64,000 nt of DNA, from positions 124,001-188,000 of the forward strand of contig CAWCZR010000021.1 of the NCBI GenBank assembly GCA_963800135.1, written 5' to 3'. The position numbers were made by a program, and so were the translations under genes. The stretch comes from DASPSM01 sp963800135. Lineage in GTDB: Bacteria > Planctomycetota > Planctomycetia > Planctomycetales > Planctomycetaceae. This document shows positions 46,101 to 53,838 of this stretch, piece after piece. Below the pieces are notes generated by a model. The model had not been told where the DNA came from. It made no database searches and worked only from the letters and a program-made list of their open reading frames with translations. Position 1 is the first letter of the stretch. The number at the start of each line of letters is the position of its first letter.

Positions 46101-46427
46101 ATCCTGGCGCAACCCAACACCGGCAAGCGGGCGATCGGGGCCGAGACCGAAGTCATAGAACTGTTGCTGCAGTCCAAGCGGATCAATCCGAAGGCGGGCG
46201 GTGGCAGCGGGTCGAACCCCGGCGGCGGTGGCGGCGGCACCACGCACGACTCGGCGCTGACGCTGCTGGGCACCGGCGTCAACGCCAAGGAAGTGCGCGA
46301 AGATCGAGGCGTGTCGCAAACGACGGGCGAGCGAGGCTCTACGCTACCCGAGGAATTCCGCGCGGGATTGGACGAGTATTTCAACCAGCTCGAGCGCGGC
46401 GCCGGCGATAAGGCGTCGGCGCCATGA
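43143..46427 (+). CDS. DUF4175-like coiled-coil membrane protein with a Cys cluster
   Basis: 1094 residues. Helices near 28-55, 62-82 and 158-178 are followed by beta-rich repeats (about 190-450) and long charged helices (about 500-640). A low-complexity Pro/Lys stretch (about 650-720) and another helical region follow. Near residue 880 is DPACSGTCNCKGKGC, four Cys in 11 residues. The end is Gly-rich (GGGSGSNPGGGGGG). The layout resembles the DUF4175 proteins found with MoxR/vWA genes. It starts 129 bp after the previous gene, and its stop overlaps the next ATG. Confidence 0.75.
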   Translation: MSLVRTTDRLELPETLQNQLYDFRKLVWTIKMIEAVCGAAAGVLVAFLALFVLDRLGETPGWARLSLFGLTVASCACVPLALHRWVWRNRRLEQLARLLTRKHPLVGDQLLGIIELVRNDFEQARSPQLCVAAIRQVAEDAQKRDFRDSVPNPRHRLWVALAVIPLAASIALSTIFPSAGINAWTRLLAPWRATPRYTFAAVDKLPDPVVVAHGEPISLAVHLAQQTITKPGEAFARVDERASVAAPLREGSYAFDLPPQIAPAALQLAVGDWRQRVRIEPMARPELTSVTAQVSLPAYLGLPKTQTKDVRSGTISSVNGSRIQVAATASRELASSQVNGQAQDPAGSSFTSPPVEVKGTGKLQLQWQDRLGLTGKEPFNLAIAGHEDEAPSLVCEGLPRQKVVLDSEMLSFKVHARDDFGVKRVGIEWLGLEEAAITKPAKGERVLAAGGNDKEALDVGGTFSAKSLGIEPQLIRARVYAEDYFPKRKRVYAPASFLYVLNPEQHAIWLTEQLNKWHRQALEVRDREMQLYQTNKELRALPPQELDKPETRRRIETEAASEWANGRRLSNLVRSGEDLVQQATRNPEFAIGHLEKWAEMLQILKDIAGNRMPSVADLLKQAAQAPQLGNSAGGKKTGMYGQVKSVGEGKPGNTAASDKKQVTVPKVVDQESSQQPSEKKKDGKPAPPKNSQNTHVGLPVTTLLGSGASSKSEPPPPPAAAKMDQAIKQQEDLLAEFDKVADELKKILGELEGSTLVKRLKAASRLQFKVAGRLGDQVSDLFGLRRRDLPEARLNALGQISEQETKEGDKISLIMDDMDAYYDRHRFVKIKSVLDDMRKQDVVGNLRELAGDLKTEKGLSIAQCEFWSDTLDRWAEDLVDPACSGTCNCKGKGCLPPALILEVLQILEGEMNLREETRVAEQARPSLANDDYTIEAGKLSKTQNGLRDRVIKVVARIHELPDAESDFGKELHLLDAVQTVMAEARDILAQPNTGKRAIGAETEVIELLLQSKRINPKAGGGSGSNPGGGGGGTTHDSALTLLGTGVNAKEVREDRGVSQTTGERGSTLPEEFRAGLDEYFNQLERGAGDKASAP

Positions 46428-47512
46428 ATCGGTTCACGGCGCTCCGTGAATCGTTGATCGTGATCGTCCTGGCAACGACGGGTGTTGGGCTGCGCGCCGA
46501 TCAGCCGACAGCCGGCCGTGACGCGGCCGTGGCCAAGGTCCTTGCGACGAAGGTCGACCTCGACCTCGATTCACGCCTTGAGGACTTGGCCCCAAGGCTG
46601 GAAAAACGCTTCGGAATTCCCATCCGCCTCGACAAGAACGGGCTTCGGCGGGCGCACGTCGATCCGGGCACGCGAATCACCGTTTCATTCAAGCAGGTTC
46701 CGCTGAGCGTCGCCCTGCGGCAGATCCTGCGACCGCTCAAGTTGCAGTATCGTGTCGTAGACGGGTCCGTCGTCATCGACGACCTCGGCATTCCGCTCGA
46801 CGAACCGCGTCCGCGACGGCCCCAGCCTGTCATCATCAAACGGGAAGGCGTAGGAGTGCGGATGCCGCAGGCAGGATTCGGACGGGCGGTACGCGTGAGG
46901 ACCTTCAACGACGACGCGACGGTCCGGAGCCAACTGCAGCTGGTGATGCAGCTCGAACTGAAATTCATCAAGCACCTTTGTTCGCCGACGGCCGAGCAAC
47001 TGGATCTGCTCAAGCAGGACGGGCTCAAGCACATCGTGGGTGAGGAACTGGATCACAACGATCCCGAAACGCTGCGGAAGGCGATCAGCGACCCGCGCCA
47101 CGCGGTTGAGAGCCGGATGGCCGATCTGGTTCGCGCCCGTCTGTCGCCCGCGCAGGCCAACCGTTTCGACAGCGAAATCAAGAAGCGAACCGCAAACCTG
47201 CGGCAGGTCTCCGCGCGCAACCTCGTGGTGGTCATCGACCAGGAACTGTCGCTGACGGAATGGCAGCGTCAGAAAATCACCAAGGAATTGACGGATAACT
47301 GGGACGATGCCTGGACCATGACCGTCGTGCTTGGCTCCTCCAGCAACTCCGCCTTGATCCCCGCGGTACCCGACGAGCTGATCGTTCCCTATTTGGACGC
47401 CGCCCAGAGGTCCCTGTGGGACGGCCTGCCCAAGCGAGGAAACATGGTCTTGGGAGTTCGCACCAGCGCATTTTTGGGAATGAGCCCTCCGGCGGCGGAC
47501 GATGAGGAGTAG
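46424..47512 (+). CDS. Exported protein with an STN/secretin-like N-terminal domain
   Basis: 362 residues. A signal peptide (ESLIVIVLATTGVGLRA) is followed by a short region resembling the STN/secretin N-terminal fold: LEDLAPRLEKRFGIPIRLDK, TRITVSFKQVPLSVALRQIL, and KLQYRVVDGSVVI. The remaining 230 residues are helical and resemble the next gene's product in style (VRARLSPAQANRFDSEIKKR, SLTEWQRQKITKEL). Function unknown; the operon suggests an envelope role. Confidence 0.72.
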   Translation: MNRFTALRESLIVIVLATTGVGLRADQPTAGRDAAVAKVLATKVDLDLDSRLEDLAPRLEKRFGIPIRLDKNGLRRAHVDPGTRITVSFKQVPLSVALRQILRPLKLQYRVVDGSVVIDDLGIPLDEPRPRRPQPVIIKREGVGVRMPQAGFGRAVRVRTFNDDATVRSQLQLVMQLELKFIKHLCSPTAEQLDLLKQDGLKHIVGEELDHNDPETLRKAISDPRHAVESRMADLVRARLSPAQANRFDSEIKKRTANLRQVSARNLVVVIDQELSLTEWQRQKITKELTDNWDDAWTMTVVLGSSSNSALIPAVPDELIVPYLDAAQRSLWDGLPKRGNMVLGVRTSAFLGMSPPAADDEE

Positions 47513-47593
47513 TCGCGTGCGTCGCGCGCATTCCTCGACTGTCAAAACGGATGTTCCTTTCCGGCCGCTCGATGCGGCCGATTTAGACGTTCA

Positions 47594-48501
47594 ATGACTC
47601 GCATCCACCGTTACGCCTGGGAACTCGGATTCGCGGCCGCCCTTGTGGCCATCGCGGGGACGGGGGCTGCGCGCGCAGATGGTGACGACGACGATCTGGT
47701 CGAAATCAAGCCCCAGCCGCGGCAGATGGTATTCCGGGCAGTCGCCCAAATTCAGATTTCCGACCGCAATATCGACGCGTGGGTTTACGGCAACCAATCC
47801 CGTGGCCCCGAATGGATCGAGGCATCGCTGAAACAGCGCGTGGATGAAATTGTCCGGATCTGCCGGCTCACGGACGTGCAGAAGGAAAAGCTGACCCTTG
47901 CCGGCAAGGGCGACATCCAGCACTTTGAAAGCCGCGTCGACGAGCTCAGAGCGAGGTGCAAGTCGGGCAAGATCCAGGCGGACCAGTACAATCAGCTGTA
48001 CCAGTCGTCTCAGCCGTTGCGCGCCGCGCTCCAACAGGGTCTCTTTGATGGCGGCTCGCTTTTCCACAAGACGCTGCTCACCACGTTGCGGCCGGAGCAG
48101 ACGGCCCTTTGTGAGCGCACCGACCGCGATCGGCGGACATTTCGCTACCGCGGCGAGTCGAATTACTGGTCGCGCAGTTGGACGCCGTCCTGGGCCTCCG
48201 CGACGAGCAACGCCGCCACCTCGTCCAATTGATTCTGGATAAAACGCGGCCGCCGCGCGTGTTCGGCCAGTCCGACCGTTTTCTGGTCCTGGTGCAAATG
48301 TCGCATCTGCCCGAGGAGTCGATGAAGTCTTTGCTCGACCCCGGACAGTGGCGGGAGTTGCAAAAGCAGCTGGCCAATGCCCAGCGAATGGTGCGGGTGC
48401 TCAAACAAAGCGGCGTTGTTTTCGACGACGGCACGGAACCGGACAAGAGGGGCGACGTCAACCCGGCGATTCTGATCCCGGCCAACCGTCCGCGGAGCTA
48501 A
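47594..48501 (+). CDS. Exported helical protein of a planctomycete-specific family (frameshifted)
   Basis: About 302 residues. A signal peptide (AAALVAIAGTGAARA) is followed by LTDVQKEKLTLAGKGDIQHF and GGSLFHKTLLTTLRPEQ. Near GG at 48152-48153 the frame breaks. One added base continues into VELLVAQLDAVLGLRDEQRR, then DKTRPPRVFGQ, LPEESMKSLLDPGQWRELQK and QLANAQRM. The two parts together match a family I know only from planctomycete genomes, where it sits in MoxR-type operons; its function is unknown. Confidence 0.7.
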
Positions 48502-48554
48502 TGCGTATTTTGCGTGCGAGCCCCAGAGCGCACGACTTGAAACCACGAGAGATC

Positions 48555-49658
48555 ATGATGCACTCGACGGATTTTGCACGAGGTGAGGCACAACCTCCCC
48601 GCCGGCGTTTATCGGCAATCTGCGGGGCAATCGCGGCGATTAGCGTCCTTGGCGTGTCGACACCGGGCACTCGGTTATCGGCCCAGCCTCCAGGCGCGCG
48701 CGTCGGCGAAGTTGTCCCGCGGGACGTGCGCGAGCTCTACGATCGTGGCCTCAACTTCCTCGCCAGCACGCAGCGCGAGGACGGCGGTTGGCCCAATTCG
48801 ATGCAGGACGGAGCCGGAACGGTCGGCATGGGCCTGATGGTGTTTCTCGCGTCGGGCGAAGATCCGAACTTCGGCCTTTATAGCGTCCACGTGCGGCGGT
48901 CGCTGCGTTACATCATTTCCGCGCAGGATCCCGAAACCGGGTTTCTGGGCCAAAGCATGTACCACCACGGTTTCGGCATGCTGGCCCTGGCCGAGGCTTA
49001 TGGTGCCGTTGACGACCGCAATCTCTGGCCGCAGGGCAAGAATGTGCGTACGATCGGCGCCGCCCTGGAGCTGGCCGTGCGGGCCGCAATCACGTCGCAG
49101 AAAAACAATTCTCAGGGCGCATGGCGTTACTCGCCCGATTCCACCGACGCCGATACCTCCGTCAGCGGGGCCGTGCTCGTCGGTTTGCTCGCGGCCCGCA
49201 ACGCGGGCATCGAAATCCCCGATCAGTCGATCGACAAGGCCATTTCGTTTTATCGACAGATGACGTCGTCGTCCGGGCAGGTCGCGTACGCGGGCCTGGG
49301 GGGCTTCGACGAATCGCTCGCGCGGGTCTCGATCGCCGCGCTCGTCTACTCGGTGGCGCGGCGAAAAGACCTGGCGGAATACAAGGCCGCGCTCGGCTTC
49401 TTGAAAGACCGCGCGGAGGGATCGCCCGACCAAGGCCGCGGCTACGAAGACTACACTCGCTACTACGAGGCCCAGGCCCTCTTCCAGGGAGACGTCGAAG
49501 CGTGGGATAAATGGAATAAGCTGCTCGTGCGAAAGCTCAAGCAGGCCCAGCAACGCGACGGCAGCATCGAGGGTCAGTTCGGCGTCTCGACGTCCACGTC
49601 CTTATCGCTGTTGGCCGTAGCCGTCAACTTTCGTTTCTTGCCGATTTACGAACGTTAG
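48555..49658 (+). CDS. Exported prenyltransferase/squalene-oxidase-repeat protein
   Basis: About 367 residues from the ATG at 48555, chosen for the signal peptide (LSAICGAIAAISVLGVSTPG) and the GAGAG upstream; an ATG at 48501 overlapping the previous stop is also possible. The body is an alpha/alpha barrel of the terpene-cyclase/squalene-oxidase repeat type: LNFLASTQREDGGWPNSM, YHHGFGMLALAEAYGA, GAWRYSPDSTDADTSVSG and KQAQQRDGSIEGQFGVS. Exported members in planctomycetes have no proven enzyme activity and may bind rather than cyclise. Confidence 0.82.
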   Translation: MMHSTDFARGEAQPPRRRLSAICGAIAAISVLGVSTPGTRLSAQPPGARVGEVVPRDVRELYDRGLNFLASTQREDGGWPNSMQDGAGTVGMGLMVFLASGEDPNFGLYSVHVRRSLRYIISAQDPETGFLGQSMYHHGFGMLALAEAYGAVDDRNLWPQGKNVRTIGAALELAVRAAITSQKNNSQGAWRYSPDSTDADTSVSGAVLVGLLAARNAGIEIPDQSIDKAISFYRQMTSSSGQVAYAGLGGFDESLARVSIAALVYSVARRKDLAEYKAALGFLKDRAEGSPDQGRGYEDYTRYYEAQALFQGDVEAWDKWNKLLVRKLKQAQQRDGSIEGQFGVSTSTSLSLLAVAVNFRFLPIYER

Positions 49659-49682
49659 TTCCGAACGCTAGGACCCCGCCTG

Positions 49683-52448
49683 ATGTCGAACGCCTTCGTC
49701 TCGCGATACTTGCCCAAGGCGGCTTCCCGCGCCGCTCGGTGCCTGGTCGGCAGCGCAGTTTGCCTCTTCGCTGCGGTGGCCAACGGGGCCGAGCCGTCGT
49801 CGACTCCCAGTCCGAGCGCCGTTTTGTATCTCAACAGCGGCTACATCCGCGGAGAACTGCGAAATTCCCCCGCGCCCGAGAAGTTGCGTTGGCAAGGCGC
49901 GGATTTCGTCGCGCCTTTCGAATTCGACATTCATCGGATCGACGCCGTTTACTTCCCCGACCCGATGAAAGCCGAGCGTCCGCGAGGCGACTATTGCTTC
50001 GAGCTTTCCGCGGGAGACGTCGTATTCGGATCGCTGTCCAGCCTCGACGACCACGAAGCCGAACTCGACGTCCCCATGCTCGGCCGCCTGCGCGTGCCGC
50101 GAAGCCACCTGCAACGGATGACTCGCAAGCTCGAAGACGGCGGCATGATCTATCGCGGGCCCAACGGGTTTGCCGACTGGAAGCTGTCCTCAACGAGCGC
50201 CTGGCACAACGATCAAGGACAGCTCTGGACCGATCAGAATGACTCCACCGCCCAAAGCACGCTGAAGCTCCCGCCGCGCTGCGCGATCGAGCTGGTGCTC
50301 TCGTGGAGCGCCAAGCCGAACTTCGCGCTGGCGCTAGGGATGGGCTACCGCATCGAGGCCTGGCAGCGCGAGCTGGTGCTGGTTGGCGAAACCGAGCATC
50401 AGGCCGATCTCGCCTCGCTGCAGCCGCTTGATTACGACGCGGGGCGGATTCACCTGTTCCTGTTTCTCGACCAGCAGTCGGGCGAATGCATCGTCTACTC
50501 GTCAAAAGGCGCACCGCTGGCAAACATGAAGCTGACCGGTCCTCAGGGACACGGACTCAACGAGTTGCGCCTGACCAATAACCGCGGCGACATTCACCTG
50601 GAGCGGCTCCGGATCGACCATTGGAACCGCGGTCGTCCGCTGGCGGGCGAAACGGTCGACAAGCCCCGCGTGTGCTTGGCCGACGGATCGATCAAATACA
50701 GCGAGGTGGCGCGGTTCGACGCGGCGGCCAAGGCCTTCGTAATGCGGGGCGGCAAGGGATCTCCCGTTCCCGCCGACCGCGTCGTCGATATCTACTTGGG
50801 AAAAACCAGCGATCAAGGTCCGCGGCCGCTGACGGTCGACTATCAGGATTCGTCGCGGTTCAGCGGCAAGCTGCTGCGGATCGAAAACGAAATAATCTTG
50901 CTCGAGTCGCCGGCCGCCCGTGAAACGCTGCATCTGCCGCTCAAAGGCTTGCGTTCGCTCATCGTCCATCAGGGCGCCGCCGAGAAAAAGAGCGAGCCCG
51001 AAGCCGGCGGCACCTTGGAAATGGAAGGCGTGCGCTTGCCTGGCACCCTGGTCGGGGGGCACGAAGCGGCAAACGCCAGCTGCCTTGTCTGGCGGCCGCG
51101 AGGTTGTGAGGTCGGCAGCGCGCTCAAACCGAACGTCGATGGTCGGATCGTCTTTCGCGACATCGCGACCCCGCCCGCCAACCGGGAAGGGCGCGTCTCG
51201 CGCCGCAATGCCGGTGCCGCCGCCACGTCCGGCTCTTCCTTGGAAGAAGATTCGCAGCCGCGGCAAGCGCTCACAAAAGCCCTGTATCTGCGCACGGGCG
51301 ACATGGTTCCCTGCGAAATAACGCGGATCGACGAGAAAGGGGTCTCGTACAAAACGCCCCTCGCAGATTCGGGCACCATCGCGAACGACAAGATCAAGGC
51401 GGTCGTGCTCACGCTCGACGGCCGCGGACCGGTCGAGCTCACCAAGGAAAAACGCGATCGTCTGCTGACCCTGCCGCGGATGTACAAGGACAATCCGCCC
51501 ACCCATCTTATCCGTTCGTGCGACGGCGATTACCTGCGCGGGCACGTCATCGAGATGGACGAGCACAAGCTCGTAGTCGAATTGCGGACGAAACCCAGGG
51601 AATTGCCGCGGGACCGCATCTCGCGAATCATCTGGCTGCATCCCGACGAGCTGCAAGGCGCAACGGCAACGAAGAAAAAGACAAACACCGGGCCGCGTCC
51701 CCTGGTGCAGGCCGTTCACAACAACGGCACGCGTCTGACCTTCCATCCGATTCAATTCAAAGACTCGATCCTGTCCGGTGTGAGCGACGCCCTCGGCCCC
51801 TGCCGGATCGCGCTGGAATCGGTCGACCAACTGTTGATCGGCAATACGATCGACGAGGCCGTGACCAAGACAGCGTATCAACAGTGGCGGCTGCGAAACG
51901 CGCAGGAGCCCAAGTTCGTAACGGCCGACGCCAATGCGCCCCGCGGCGGCGCGGACGGCCTGGATTCGGCCCTCGTCGGCAAACCCGCGCCGGATTTCGA
52001 GCTGGATCTGTTGAGCGGCGAGCATTTTCGCCTGTCCGACCATCGCGGAAAAACGGTCGTGCTCGACTTCTTCGCCACTTGGTGCGGGCCCTGTCTGCAA
52101 ACGATTCCGCACGTCGCCCAGCTCCATCACGATTCAGCCGGTAGCGGGCTGAAGGTGGTGGCCGTCAACCTCGAGGAAACTCCCCAGCAGATTCAGGCCT
52201 TGCTCAAGCGGCTCAAGCTGGAGATTCCCGTCGCGCTCGATCGCGACGGAGCCATTGCCGCTCGCTATGGCGTGAACGCGATCCCGCAAACGATCATCAT
52301 CGATCACGACGGCAAGGTGGTGCGTCACTTTATCGGCGGCGGGACGCATTTCGCCAAAGACTTGGTCGACGCGGTACACGGCGTCACCTCGCCCGCTCCA
52401 ACGAAGCCGCCGGCAACAACACCGACCGCGTCTCCCAAGGGCACGTGA
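49683..52448 (+). CDS. Large exported protein with a C-terminal TlpA-like thioredoxin domain
   Basis: 921 residues. A signal peptide (AVCLFAAVANGAEP) is followed by about 740 residues of beta-rich repeats that handle the phrase YLNSGYIRGELRN in varied form (SGDVVFGSL, LADGSIKYSEV, LRTGDMVPCEI, RSCDGDYLRGHV). They may be repeated small barrels. The C-terminus is a thioredoxin domain of the TlpA type: GKPAPDFELDLLSGEHFRL, then FFATWCGPCLQTIP (active CGPC near 801-804) and AIPQTIIIDHDG with the cis-Pro. It is the last large gene of the MoxR operon. Confidence 0.82.
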   Translation: MSNAFVSRYLPKAASRAARCLVGSAVCLFAAVANGAEPSSTPSPSAVLYLNSGYIRGELRNSPAPEKLRWQGADFVAPFEFDIHRIDAVYFPDPMKAERPRGDYCFELSAGDVVFGSLSSLDDHEAELDVPMLGRLRVPRSHLQRMTRKLEDGGMIYRGPNGFADWKLSSTSAWHNDQGQLWTDQNDSTAQSTLKLPPRCAIELVLSWSAKPNFALALGMGYRIEAWQRELVLVGETEHQADLASLQPLDYDAGRIHLFLFLDQQSGECIVYSSKGAPLANMKLTGPQGHGLNELRLTNNRGDIHLERLRIDHWNRGRPLAGETVDKPRVCLADGSIKYSEVARFDAAAKAFVMRGGKGSPVPADRVVDIYLGKTSDQGPRPLTVDYQDSSRFSGKLLRIENEIILLESPAARETLHLPLKGLRSLIVHQGAAEKKSEPEAGGTLEMEGVRLPGTLVGGHEAANASCLVWRPRGCEVGSALKPNVDGRIVFRDIATPPANREGRVSRRNAGAAATSGSSLEEDSQPRQALTKALYLRTGDMVPCEITRIDEKGVSYKTPLADSGTIANDKIKAVVLTLDGRGPVELTKEKRDRLLTLPRMYKDNPPTHLIRSCDGDYLRGHVIEMDEHKLVVELRTKPRELPRDRISRIIWLHPDELQGATATKKKTNTGPRPLVQAVHNNGTRLTFHPIQFKDSILSGVSDALGPCRIALESVDQLLIGNTIDEAVTKTAYQQWRLRNAQEPKFVTADANAPRGGADGLDSALVGKPAPDFELDLLSGEHFRLSDHRGKTVVLDFFATWCGPCLQTIPHVAQLHHDSAGSGLKVVAVNLEETPQQIQALLKRLKLEIPVALDRDGAIAARYGVNAIPQTIIIDHDGKVVRHFIGGGTHFAKDLVDAVHGVTSPAPTKPPATTPTASPKGT

Positions 52449-52499
52449 TCGGCACGCATCTTGCGTCATCCGGGTCTGACGAGATGCGAGGGCCCAACC

Positions 52500-52601
52500 A
52501 TGAGGATCCGAACGGTATTGTTGTTCTTCTGCACGCTGCTGGCCGTGTTTTTCGTGCTGTCGATCCTGATTCATTACGTGCATCTGGCAAGCGGCACGTG
52601 A
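52500..52601 (+). CDS. Tiny membrane peptide at the end of the MoxR operon
   Basis: A 33-residue frame: MRIRT, then a membrane helix LLFFCTLLAVFFVLSILI and a short tail HYVHLASGT. GAGGG lies about 8 bases before the ATG. Positively charged N-terminus and hydrophobic core suit a small inner-membrane protein. It lies 51 bp after the thioredoxin gene. Recognition is by eye only. Confidence 0.4.
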   Translation: MRIRTVLLFFCTLLAVFFVLSILIHYVHLASGT

Positions 52602-53054
52602 GCCGGCGACACCGAGCCGTTCGCGCACAAACGTGGCGGCGCCCCCTGATTCGCTTGCGTCCGACTTGGCCGACGTTCGCGCGGTGCTGCGGGCCGCGCT
52701 CGACGTACGTTTGACCATCATTCCGAGATTTAGCCCGATCCGCAGAAGCCAGCATGCCCTCAATGGCGGCGCAAAATTTGCACTATCAATGATTTAGCGA
52801 GCGACGGTTGGCCACGCGAACATCGCTGCGACCTCGGATCGAGGATGGAGCAACCGACCACGCAGCCCATCCCGACGACGCACATCTCAGTTCCCCACGC
52901 CTGGGGAAACGGACGCGACTGAATGACCACGGCTTGAGGATCGGCCGTCTCTTGGAGGTCGGTCAAAGGGTAACCGAGTCGCCGCAGCGACGGTTTGCCA
53001 TAGCCGTTCGTCGCCGCGTTTGAGTCATTCGTGAAGAAGTCAGTGAGGTGAACC
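52602..53054. other. Intergenic stretch, nothing recognised
   Basis: About 450 bp. Short frames in all directions lack motifs. A ribosome site (GTGAGGTGA) for the next gene lies at its right end. Confidence 0.45.
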
Positions 53055-53747
53055 ATGTCGACGACAACACAAGAACATCCGATGGGCATGTTCGGACATG
53101 GACGACGGTTTTTGACCGAGCTTTCGGCGGGGACCGGTTCCGAGGCCTTCATCGGCGGGGGTGCGATGATTCTAGCCATCATAGGGCTCGCCGGAGTGCA
53201 GTCCTTCTATATGGCGGCCATCGCCGTAATCGCAGTGGGCGCGGCCTTGGTCCTAGAGGGTGCCGTGCTGATGGCCAAACAAGCGGAGATGGCGACCCAG
53301 TTCGAGACCGCTCGTTCCGAACGGCTTGAAGCGGGCGGCGGCGTTTCCGCCGAACTCCTGGGCGGGGCCGCCGGCATCGTCCTGGGCATTCTGGCCCTGG
53401 TGGGCATCGCGCCGATGATTCTGCTATCGGTCGCCCTCATTACATTCGGGGCCTGTCTGTTGATGGGAGCGACGATGACGTCGCACGTTCGCAACTACGC
53501 GTTTGAGCCGCGGACCGAACATCCGGCCCTGCGCGAAGTGGCCCACGAAGCGACGATCGCGGCCTCGGGGGCTCAGGCGTTGGTGGCGTTGGCCGCCATC
53601 TTGCTGGGAATCCTGGGACTGGTGCAGTTCGTTCCGCTCACGTTGACGCTGGTTGGAATGCTGGTTCTGGGTGGAGCGATCCTGCTTAACGAATCAGCCA
53701 TGCCGACCTGGATGCTGGCGGCCACGGGACGCCGGTTCACGGCATAA
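53055..53747 (+). CDS. Multi-spanning membrane protein of unknown function
   Basis: 230 residues with about six hydrophobic helices (AMILAIIGLAGVQSFYMAAI, IVLGILALVGIAPMILLSVA, LVALAAILLGILGLVQFVPL and others). The helices fall into three similar pairs, suggesting an internal repeat. No transporter or enzyme motif is seen. GAGGTGA is well placed before the ATG. It stands alone, facing the leftward coiled-coil gene. Confidence 0.7.
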   Translation: MSTTTQEHPMGMFGHGRRFLTELSAGTGSEAFIGGGAMILAIIGLAGVQSFYMAAIAVIAVGAALVLEGAVLMAKQAEMATQFETARSERLEAGGGVSAELLGGAAGIVLGILALVGIAPMILLSVALITFGACLLMGATMTSHVRNYAFEPRTEHPALREVAHEATIAASGAQALVALAAILLGILGLVQFVPLTLTLVGMLVLGGAILLNESAMPTWMLAATGRRFTA

Positions 53748-53838
53748 TGGGTCCGCTGGAGCTCGCGCGCCGAGCGAGTATAAAACCCGGGCCGGCCGGG
53801 CGACGCTCGCTCGTGTTGCCTGCGCGATGTGCCGCTTT

